From: Acidobacteriaceae bacterium
GTDB lineage: Bacteria; Acidobacteriota; Terriglobia; Terriglobales; Acidobacteriaceae
Length of the DNA: 9,721 nucleotides
Direction: 5' to 3'
Assembly (NCBI GenBank): GCA_003165095.1
Contig: PLSH01000065.1
Span: 1 to 9,721 of the forward strand
A model generated the notes under the pieces. That model saw nothing but the letters and a program-made list of their open reading frames with translations, made no database searches and had not been told where the DNA came from. Of this stretch, positions 1-6,095 are shown one piece after another. Position 1 is the first letter of the stretch. Each line of letters begins with the position of its first letter. Both the position numbers and the translations under genes were made by a program.

Positions 1-2372
1 ACGCCGCCGCGATTCACGAAGTAGAACAGGCCGTAGCCGCCGTGGATCACCGTCTTGCCGTCCCCCCGCAGATCGTAGGCAAATCCGGCGCGCGGGCCCA
101 AGTCTCCGTGGGGTGTGTTGACCAAAGCGGCGGGCCATCCGGAGGTTCCGGCCTCCACCAGTTCGCCCGTGGCCGGGTTGAAGTTGGACATGTGGTTGTG
201 AGCTTCCGTCGGCGGGCTCAGGGTGTCATAGCGCAGGCCGAGATTCAGAGTGAGTTTCCGGCCAACCCGCCAGTCATCCTGGGCAAAGTAGCCATTCTCC
301 CAGCTACGCGTGTCGTAGTACCCCGAGAAGGCGCCAACTTCGTAGCCGGCCATGAAGCCAGCCAGCAACTCAGAGTCTTCATAGCCGGTAAATGTCCCGT
401 GGGCCGAAGTGGGGGCTGGCAGGCCGCCATAGTTGCCGTCGTCGATCCAGAAGTACCCCTTGGCATCGTTGCCCTGATCCCAGTTCACATCGCGACGAAT
501 AATGCTGGCGCCGAACTTGAAGGTGTGTTTTCCCTTGTTCCAGGTCAGCGCATCTGAAAACTGGTTGGTCGGCTCGACGATCAGATACGGACCACCATCG
601 CCCACGTAACTCAGGTTGCCGTACCATCCGCCGATGATCGGCATGCCGCCCAGCAATGTGGAAGTGTTGGCGTTGGCGATGCCCAGACTCTGGGCCAGCG
701 GAACGCCCGCGTCCGGCTGCTCGTATCCGGACAGATCCCGGTCCCAGCCGTAGTGGAATTCGTTGATGGTGTTGCCGTTGAAGATATGCGTGTAGCCGAC
801 CGCAACCTGCCGCGGATGCGAAGGATTCAGGCCATTCCCGGTAGGCAGGAAGTGAGTGGCATCCACCAGGTACGGGGTGTTGTGCAGAAAGTCCTGGCCT
901 ATGCTGTAACGGGCGAAGAGAGTATCCTTCGCAGTTGCGGTCCAGTCCAGGCGTGCGTCGTAATCGTTCATCGTCTCAACGTTGTATTGCGCGTGGGAGA
1001 AGTTTGGATTGTTGGCCGCGATATCGGCGGCGGTAACATTCGGAATGTTCGCAGTGGGAAACGCATTCAGGTAGTTTGCGCCGGCTGCAATCTGGCTGCC
1101 AGTTGGAACGATGTTGAGTGCGGGGTTTCCAGCTTGCGTGGTGTTGACGGCGCCGGTCCAGCCAAAGGGCATGCAGGTTTGCGGGTTATAAACGTACCCA
1201 AGGCCAGCGTTAAATTGCGGCAGCAGGGTGCCCCCGGAGTAAAGATTCGGGCAGATGGCCTGAATGGGCACGCTGGTTGCTGTTCCCGCGCCGGTCGAGC
1301 TGAGCAGTTCCGAGAAATTACCCTGGCGCATCAAAGCCGTAGGCACCCGCGTCGTCGTAATACCCGCCGGCAGGCTTTCCCGCCAGCCCTGGTAATCCCC
1401 GAAGGCGAACAGCTTGCTTTTCCAGATCGGGCCGCCCGCGGAGCCGCCGAACTGGTTGCGGCTCAGCTCTGGAGCCGTTTGCGGGGCCGAGGTGTAGTTG
1501 AAGGTGTCCGCGGCGCCAATCTTGGAACGGTTGAACCAATACACAGCGCCATGAGGCTGGTTGGTGCCGGATTTCGTGGCGACCTGAACTACGCCGCCGC
1601 CGGAGCGGCCAAACTCAGCCGGAGGAGTGCTGGTCGTCGTCTTGAACTCGGCGATATCCTCGATCGCCGGGAAAATCACGATGGTATTGACCAGCGACTC
1701 ATTGTTGTCAATGCCATCGATCATGAAGTTGTTGGACTGGGGCGGCAAACCGTCGACAGCCAGTGCAGCAGCGCCGGAATCGGCATTCCGCCAGGTTTCC
1801 GCGTTGTTGCTCGGAGCGCTCGCATTATCGGAGTACTGGCCGCGGCCCACGCCGGGAGTCAGCAGAGCCAGCGTGGTGAAGTTGCGGCCGTTGAGCGGGA
1901 GATCGACAACCTGGCTTCCTTCGATCACTTCGCCAACCGACGAAGTCGTCGATTCGATCAGCGGGCTTGCGCTGGTGACTTCCACAGTCTCGCTCGCAGA
2001 CCCCACCTTCAATTTGAAGCTGAGCCCTTTTACCTCGGAGATTTGCAGGGAAAACGTGGTGGCCTCGCCCTGGAAGGCCTGCTTGGTCGCTTCGGCCTTG
2101 TAGTTGCCAATGGGCAAAGCATTCACGGCGAAGCTTCCATCGGCCAGACTCTTGACGGAGACCGCTCGGTTCGTGTCGAGATTGGTAACGGTGATGGTGG
2201 CGGCGGGGACAACAGCGCCCGACGCATCAGTCACCGTGCCGATAATGCTGCCTGTATCGGTCTGTGCCCTCAGTGCTGGCGCCATAAGGGAGATGACCAG
2301 CACGACGATCGCCGCCATTATCGACCTGGCGTGGCGTTCGAGGCAGGTCAGGAAACTGGCTGTTTTCAACAT
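1..2372 (-). CDS. TonB-dependent receptor-like (Oar-like) outer-membrane protein, partial (C-terminus off window)
   Basis: This gene reads without a stop from an ATG at 2372 to the window edge, giving 790 residues. Acidobacterial relatives usually have about 1000-1200, so the last part of the barrel is missing. The start follows a strong ribosome site and gives a signal peptide: charged N-region, hydrophobic stretch at about 19-34, probable cleavage after ALRA at residue 36. Residues 41-123 form a carboxypeptidase-regulatory-like beta-sandwich (GSIIGTVTDASGAVVPAA, then DGSFAVNALPIGNYKAEA). Residues 128-270 carry plug-type hallmarks of the family: LPLNGRNF at 158-165, FMIDGIDNNES at 216-226, and EFGRSGGGVVQVATKSGTN at 253-271. 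The rest is beta-barrel-like, rich in alternating aromatic residues. By family it should sit in the outer membrane and bind or import a large ligand; the substrate cannot be read from sequence. There is no N-terminal STN signalling domain. It is transcribed divergently from the winged-helix regulator at 2624. Confidence 0.93.
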   Translation of the reverse strand, partial: MLKTASFLTCLERHARSIMAAIVVLVISLMAPALRAQTDTGSIIGTVTDASGAVVPAATITVTNLDTNRAVSVKSLADGSFAVNALPIGNYKAEATKQAFQGEATTFSLQISEVKGLSFKLKVGSASETVEVTSASPLIESTTSSVGEVIEGSQVVDLPLNGRNFTTLALLTPGVGRGQYSDNASAPSNNAETWRNADSGAAALAVDGLPPQSNNFMIDGIDNNESLVNTIVIFPAIEDIAEFKTTTSTPPAEFGRSGGGVVQVATKSGTNQPHGAVYWFNRSKIGAADTFNYTSAPQTAPELSRNQFGGSAGGPIWKSKLFAFGDYQGWRESLPAGITTTRVPTALMRQGNFSELLSSTGAGTATSVPIQAICPNLYSGGTLLPQFNAGLGYVYNPQTCMPFGWTGAVNTTQAGNPALNIVPTGSQIAAGANYLNAFPTANIPNVTAADIAANNPNFSHAQYNVETMNDYDARLDWTATAKDTLFARYSIGQDFLHNTPYLVDATHFLPTGNGLNPSHPRQVAVGYTHIFNGNTINEFHYGWDRDLSGYEQPDAGVPLAQSLGIANANTSTLLGGMPIIGGWYGNLSYVGDGGPYLIVEPTNQFSDALTWNKGKHTFKFGASIIRRDVNWDQGNDAKGYFWIDDGNYGGLPAPTSAHGTFTGYEDSELLAGFMAGYEVGAFSGYYDTRSWENGYFAQDDWRVGRKLTLNLGLRYDTLSPPTEAHNHMSNFNPATGELVEAGTSGWPAALVNTPHGDLGPRAGFAYDLRGDGKTVIHGGYGLFYFVNRGG

Positions 2373-2378
2373 CACAAT

Positions 2379-2385
2379 GCCCTCC
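2379..2385 (-). promoter_or_regulatory. Ribosome binding site of the TonB-dependent receptor gene
   Basis: On the minus strand GGAGGGC lies here, with about 7 bases between GGAGGG and the ATG at 2372. It is a near-ideal Shine-Dalgarno sequence. It favours this start over the internal ATG at codon 19, which would shorten the signal peptide's N-region. Confidence 0.8.
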
Positions 2386-2391
2386 AAAATT

Positions 2392-2407
2392 GTTGACAAG
2401 CGTTGAC
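2392..2407 (+). repeat. Tandem GTTGAC direct repeat, one helical turn apart (possible operator)
   Basis: GTTGAC occurs at 2392-2397 and again at 2402-2407, a 10-bp period. OmpR/PhoB-type winged-helix proteins typically bind as tandem dimers to direct repeats spaced about 10-11 bp, so this spacing suits the regulator encoded at 2624-4804. The pair lies close upstream of the receptor gene's ribosome site, where a bound protein could block or guide transcription of that gene. This is inference: a six-base repeat can arise by chance. Confidence 0.35.
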
Positions 2408-2504
2408 TGCTCAAAAAAGGGTTTCAAGGTGCAGGCGAAGGTGAATCCGCCGCAACAGGCACGAGGAGACGCTTTGCCTGGTGCGATGGTCAACCCACTA
2501 ACCG

Positions 2505-2523
2505 CCAATTTGCCGTCAATTGG
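2505..2523. repeat. Inverted repeat CCAATT-N7-AATTGG (possible operator)
   Basis: Perfect 6-bp arms at 2505-2510 and 2518-2523 flank a 7-bp spacer. The centre-to-centre spacing of about 13 bp would place the two half-sites slightly more than one helical turn apart. It sits at the edge of the AT-rich part of the divergent region and overlaps one of the minus-strand TTGAC copies. No T-run follows, so it is not a terminator. A dimeric repressor or activator site is possible but unproven. Confidence 0.3.
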
Positions 2524-2623
2524 TGTTTATCCTGTAACTCGTTTAGTTTTAATAGTTTGATAGAAAACATCTTCTGCGGTTGAAGGCATATTTTCATCGA
2601 TCCTTTAGGGGATAGACAATTCC

Positions 2624-4804
2624 ATGCTCCGTTCTCGTACACTTCTAATGCGGAGTTTGATCCGTGCAGCCATGAGTATGGGGCCACAGAACGACGTCGC
2701 CAACCGGGTGCAGTTCGGAATTTTTGAAGCCGACCTGAAAACGGGAGAATTGCGCCGCTCCGGTGTGAGGGTACGCCTGCAGAGCCAACCCTTCAAGCTG
2801 CTGGCCGTGCTGCTCGAGCATCCGGGGGAAGTGGTTTCGCGGGAGACCCTGCAGATTGAGCTTTGGGGCTCCGACACGACCGTCGACTTCGACCACGGCC
2901 TGGGAATAGCGGTGAACAAGCTTCGCGAGGCGCTGGGCGACTCGGCGGAGAACCCGCGGTTTGTGGAGACGCTGGCCAAGCGCGGATTCCGGTTTATCGC
3001 GCCGGTGAAGGCCCTCGATACCCACGCCACGCCGGCGGAAACTGAGGTTTTGCCGGCGCCGGGACGGCCGGCGGTGTGGCACTGGCTGGCCGCCGGGCTG
3101 GGGCTCGTCTGCCTGCTGCTGGCTGCGGCTCTGCTGCTGCGTCCGCCGGTGCGCACGCCCTACCGCGTTGCCCAGGTCACTTATTCCGGCCACGTGCTCA
3201 CCAACGACCTGGATGTGGAGAGCTTCTCGAGCTCGGCCAGCGACGGCACGCGCATCTACTTTTCGCACATGGACAACGGCAACCCGGTGCTGGCCGTGGC
3301 GCTGGCCGCAAACGGAGAGATCAGCCACTTCAAGCTGCCTTCGGAGATTGGCGCGCCGCTGATCGGATCGCTCTCGCCAGACGGCTCGAAGCTGGTGGTG
3401 CGCAGCCATCTGCAGGCGGAGCCGGAGCAGCCTTTATGGATTGTGCCGACGCTGGGCGGCGACGCGCGCCGGGTTCCCAACGTGCTGGCTCACGACGCCA
3501 CATGGATGCCGGACGGGCGGCGGCTGCTGGTGGCGAGCGGCAACGATCTGACCGAGGTGGGCGCCGACGGCAGCGATCCGCACAAGCTTTTGACCACCCC
3601 CAGCCTGGCCTTCTGGCTGCGCTGGTCGCCTGACGGACGCCGGCTGCGCTACACGCTCCGCGACGCCAAGCAGCAGACCGCGGAGCTGTGGGAGGTGAAT
3701 GCGGACGGATCCAATGCTCACCCGCTGCTGCCGGGATGGAGCCAGCCCGCGTCAGAGTGCTGCGGGAGCTGGACTCCAGACGGCGAGTATTTTGTTTTTC
3801 AGTCCCATCACAGCGGGCGCAGCGAGATCTGGGTGCGGCAGGAGCGGCCCTGGTACCTGGCAGGAGGCGAGCCGCGACAGGTGACCAACGGGCCAATCGA
3901 ATACCAGGCTCCGAGCACGACGCCGGGAAGCGACCGGGTGACCTTCATCGGCGCCAACGCGCAATTTGAGCTGTTGCAGGCCATGCCCGGCTCCTCTGCA
4001 TTCACTACGCTGGGGCAAAACCTGAGCGCCGCGGACATGGCGCAATTCTCGCCGGACGGAAAGTGGATTGCGTGGCATAACGCGTCTGACAGTTCGCTGT
4101 GGCGCAGCCGGGTGGATGGATCGGAGCGCGTGGAGTTGACCAATCCTCCGCTGCGCATCTTTACGATGAAGTGGTCGCCCGACAACCGGCGCCTGGCGGT
4201 GATGGCCGAGGAGGCGGGCAAGCCGTGGAAGATTTATTTGGTGGATGCGGAAGGCGGCAAGCTGACGCCGGTGCTGAACGAGGACCGCAACGAAGCCGAT
4301 CCCGATTGGACTCCGGACGGTCAGTCGATCGTGTTTGGCCGGCTCCCCGAGCGCATGGATAACGGCCAGCCGAAAGCGATCTACCTGCTAAACCTGGAGA
4401 CGCACAAGGTTTCGGAGATTCCGGGGTCGGCGGGATTGTTCAGCCCGCGCCTTTCGCCGGACGGCCGCTACATTGCCGCCATGCCGCTCGATCAGCGCGC
4501 GCTGCTGCTCTACGACTCCACTACGCAGAAGTGGTCTCCGCTGACCAAGCACGGCGCGGGCGATCCCACCTGGTCGCACGATGGGAAGTATCTCTACTTC
4601 CAGGATTTTCTTGAGGCGGGGAAGCCGATTTACAGGATCGCGGTTCCGTCTGGAAAGCTGGAGCAGGTGGCGACGATCGACGACCTGCGGCCCATCGCGG
4701 CTACCGACTACAGGCTGATCGGGCTTGCGCCGGGGGATTTGCCGGTGGTGACGGCGCGGACGCCGTCTGTGAATCTGTATGAGGTGGATTTGAACGAGCG
4801 GTGA
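2624..4804 (+). CDS. Membrane-anchored winged-helix regulator with periplasmic PD40/TolB-like beta-propeller
   Basis: The 726-residue protein has three parts. Residues 29-127 are an OmpR-type winged helix (Trans_reg_C): FGIFEADLKTGELRR, SRETLQIELWG, and the recognition-helix and wing region ending KRGFRFIAPV. No receiver domain precedes it. Residues 152-172 are a single strongly hydrophobic membrane helix followed by RPP. Residues 180-726 are a beta-propeller with nine PD40-type turns (SPDGSKL 251, MPDGRRL 295, SPDGRRL 335, TPDGEYF 384, SPDGKWI 476, SPDNRRL 518, TPDGQSI 563, SPDGRYI 611, SHDGKYL 651). The layout is that of CadC-like one-component regulators: DNA binding in the cytoplasm, sensing in the periplasm. 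The ligand is unknown. The ATG at 2624 has AGGGG at 2607-2611, 12 bases upstream, which is a little far. ATGs at 2648, 2672 and 2678 are alternatives, all before the conserved domain. The gene is divergent from the receptor gene and 108 bp upstream of the SIS gene. Confidence 0.92.
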   Translation: MLRSRTLLMRSLIRAAMSMGPQNDVANRVQFGIFEADLKTGELRRSGVRVRLQSQPFKLLAVLLEHPGEVVSRETLQIELWGSDTTVDFDHGLGIAVNKLREALGDSAENPRFVETLAKRGFRFIAPVKALDTHATPAETEVLPAPGRPAVWHWLAAGLGLVCLLLAAALLLRPPVRTPYRVAQVTYSGHVLTNDLDVESFSSSASDGTRIYFSHMDNGNPVLAVALAANGEISHFKLPSEIGAPLIGSLSPDGSKLVVRSHLQAEPEQPLWIVPTLGGDARRVPNVLAHDATWMPDGRRLLVASGNDLTEVGADGSDPHKLLTTPSLAFWLRWSPDGRRLRYTLRDAKQQTAELWEVNADGSNAHPLLPGWSQPASECCGSWTPDGEYFVFQSHHSGRSEIWVRQERPWYLAGGEPRQVTNGPIEYQAPSTTPGSDRVTFIGANAQFELLQAMPGSSAFTTLGQNLSAADMAQFSPDGKWIAWHNASDSSLWRSRVDGSERVELTNPPLRIFTMKWSPDNRRLAVMAEEAGKPWKIYLVDAEGGKLTPVLNEDRNEADPDWTPDGQSIVFGRLPERMDNGQPKAIYLLNLETHKVSEIPGSAGLFSPRLSPDGRYIAAMPLDQRALLLYDSTTQKWSPLTKHGAGDPTWSHDGKYLYFQDFLEAGKPIYRIAVPSGKLEQVATIDDLRPIAATDYRLIGLAPGDLPVVTARTPSVNLYEVDLNER

Positions 4805-4912
4805 GGCGAGCGTAGGTGGACATCTGCACAGGGTTTCCGCCCGGGCCCTGCGAGCTATCATCAAATTAGAAACTGAATCTGGCCCGATGGGGCTTTACGC
4901 TGCGAAGACACG
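4805..4912. other. Gap between regulator and SIS gene, with a weak inverted repeat
   Basis: These 108 bases contain CAGGG at 4829-4833 and CCCTG at 4846-4850, a 5-bp stem around a GC-rich loop. No T-run follows, so this is not a canonical intrinsic terminator. I find no convincing promoter either. The SIS gene could be co-transcribed with the regulator or have its own promoter; the sequence does not decide. Confidence 0.3.
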
Positions 4913-6040
4913 ATGCCGAATTTCCCCCACGAAATGTTACGCGAGATTTATGAACAGCCGCAGGCGCTGAGGCGCACGCTGTCGCTTTACCTGGGCGAAC
5001 AGCAGGGGCTGAAGCCGGAGATCGGCGCACTGCTGTCGAATTGGGTTGGGCCGGCGGGCGAAATTCTGATTGCGGCCAGCGGCTCCAGCCGCCACAGCGG
5101 ACTCTACGCCGAGATTCTTCTCGAAGACCTGTGCGGGCTGGCGGTCGACGTGGAATACGCGAGCGAATACAGTTGCCGCGGCGCCCCCGATTACGTCGAC
5201 CTGCGCCACCCGAGCGTGCTGGTGCTGTCGCAGTCCGGCGAAACCACAGACACGCTGGCGGCGCTGGCCGAGGCGCGACGGCAAGGGCACCGGACGCTGG
5301 CCATCACCAACGCGGCGGACTCGACGATGGCCAACCAGGCCGACGTTTCGATGATCCTCGCGGCAGGCGTGGAACGAGCCATCCCGGCCACCAAGAGCTT
5401 CACCTGCCAGTTGGCCGTGCTTTATTTGCTGGCGCTTTATGAGGGCACGCACCTGGGGCGCATGGACGCTGAAATGCTGGCGGAATACATTCCCGAGTTG
5501 AAGGCCGTGCCGGATGCGCTGGAGCGGCAACTCGACGCATGGCGGGAGCAGGCCGAGGCGCTGGCGCACAAGTACGCGCACGCATCGACGTTTCTTTATC
5601 TCGGCCGCGGCATTCATTACGCCATCGCCCGCGAAGGCGCGCTCAAGCTGAAGGAAGCCTCCTATGTTCACGCCGAAGGCTACCCGGTGGGCGAATTGAA
5701 ACACGGCCCCAACGCGCTGGTGAGCGACCAGGTTCCGCTGGTGGTGATTGCGACGGTGGACCGCAAGCTCGATGCTTCAGTGCGGCGCTATGAAAAAACG
5801 CTTCAGCTTCTCGAAGACATGAAGGCGCAGGGGGCTAAAGTGATTGCGCTGGCCAACGCCGATGACGAAGCTGTGCCGGCCCTGGTGAGCGACTGCATTC
5901 GCGTGCAGCCGGCATCGGAATACCTGCTGCCCATTCTTGAAGTGGTTCCGCTGCAGATGTTCGCTTACTACATGGCGCTGGAACACGGCGTGGACGTTGA
6001 TCGGCCGCGGAATCTATCCAAGGCAGTGGTAGAAAAGTAG
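4913..6040 (+). CDS. Double-SIS sugar-phosphate isomerase, GlmS isomerase-like without glutaminase domain (candidate glucosamine-6-phosphate deaminase)
   Basis: The 375-residue protein aligns by eye with the C-terminal isomerase half of glucosamine-fructose-6-phosphate aminotransferase. It begins at the GlmS interdomain linker (MLREIYEQPQALRRTL, residues 8-23). The first SIS domain carries ASGSSRHSG at 55-63, where GlmS has a Cys-Gly-Thr-Ser motif, and SQSGETTDT at 106-114. The second carries GRGIHYAIAREGALKLKE at 231-248 and ELKHGP at 261-266, and the end reads DVDRPRNLSKAV. Lys245, Glu248, His264 and Lys370 match E. coli GlmS Lys485, Glu488, His504 and Lys603, so sugar-phosphate isomerase chemistry looks intact. 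The N-terminal glutaminase half (about 240 residues, catalytic Cys) is absent, and the preceding DNA encodes a different protein. Family members of this form include NagB-II/GlmD-type glucosamine-6-phosphate deaminases and FrlB-type deglycases. Deaminase is my preferred inference; the substrate is uncertain. It should be cytoplasmic. Only a weak GAAG (4904-4907) precedes the ATG. Confidence 0.9.
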   Translation: MPNFPHEMLREIYEQPQALRRTLSLYLGEQQGLKPEIGALLSNWVGPAGEILIAASGSSRHSGLYAEILLEDLCGLAVDVEYASEYSCRGAPDYVDLRHPSVLVLSQSGETTDTLAALAEARRQGHRTLAITNAADSTMANQADVSMILAAGVERAIPATKSFTCQLAVLYLLALYEGTHLGRMDAEMLAEYIPELKAVPDALERQLDAWREQAEALAHKYAHASTFLYLGRGIHYAIAREGALKLKEASYVHAEGYPVGELKHGPNALVSDQVPLVVIATVDRKLDASVRRYEKTLQLLEDMKAQGAKVIALANADDEAVPALVSDCIRVQPASEYLLPILEVVPLQMFAYYMALEHGVDVDRPRNLSKAVVEK

Positions 6041-6060
6041 AGCGGCGTGGCTCCGTTGTC

Positions 6061-6087
6061 CGTCCTCGAGCGCGGAGGCGTTTTCTT
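6061..6087 (+). terminator. Possible intrinsic terminator of the SIS gene
   Basis: CG-T-CCTC at 6061-6067 can pair with GAGGCG at 6075-6080, giving about 6 bp with one bulged T and a 7-base loop, directly followed by TTTTCTT at 6081-6087. It lies 20 bases after the SIS stop codon, in the 55-bp gap between two convergent genes. The stem is short and interrupted, so this is a moderate call. Confidence 0.45.
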
Positions 6088-6095
6088 GCGATTTG

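Larger units (their letters stand above)
2373..2623. promoter_or_regulatory. Divergent intergenic regulatory region between receptor and regulator genes
   Basis: This 251-bp region must hold the promoters of both divergent genes. Its right part (about 2518-2600) is much richer in A and T than the surrounding coding DNA. It contains TTGAC pentamers at 2393-2397 and 2403-2407 on the plus strand, and at 2489-2493 and 2515-2519 on the minus strand, plus an inverted repeat at 2505-2523. A perfect TTGACA (2393-2398) resembles a -35 box, but no TATAAT-like element lies about 17 bases downstream, so I do not assign a precise promoter on either strand. I see no small gene here. Confidence 0.6.

Noticed and set aside
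42..557. Plus-strand open frame of 171 codons at the left edge
   Set aside because: It is antisense to the receptor barrel, which reads continuously on the minus strand through this stretch. No ribosome site or motif supports it.
753..2396. Long plus-strand open frame of 547 codons
   Set aside because: It lies opposite the receptor gene. The minus strand gives a signal peptide, a known domain order and family motifs, whereas this translation is Arg/Gly/Ala-rich with no recognisable motif. It is a GC-rich shadow.
2393..2421. TTGACA as a sigma-70 -35 box for the regulator gene
   Set aside because: The expected -10 position (about 2416-2421) reads AAAAGG, not a TATAAT-like element, and it would sit more than 200 bp from the start codon. 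Kept only as part of the repeat observation.
2653..2663. GAGTTTGATCC, resembling the 5' end of 16S rRNA
   Set aside because: The match stops after 11 bases, lies in the N-terminal codons of the regulator, and no rRNA sequence follows.
2645..3409. Minus-strand open frame of 254 codons
   Set aside because: It is opposite the winged-helix and membrane-helix coding region of the regulator. Its composition (Arg, Gln, His-rich) is typical of an antisense shadow.
4829..4850. Inverted repeat as a terminator of the regulator gene
   Set aside because: The stem is only 5 bp before wobble pairs, and no T-run follows it.
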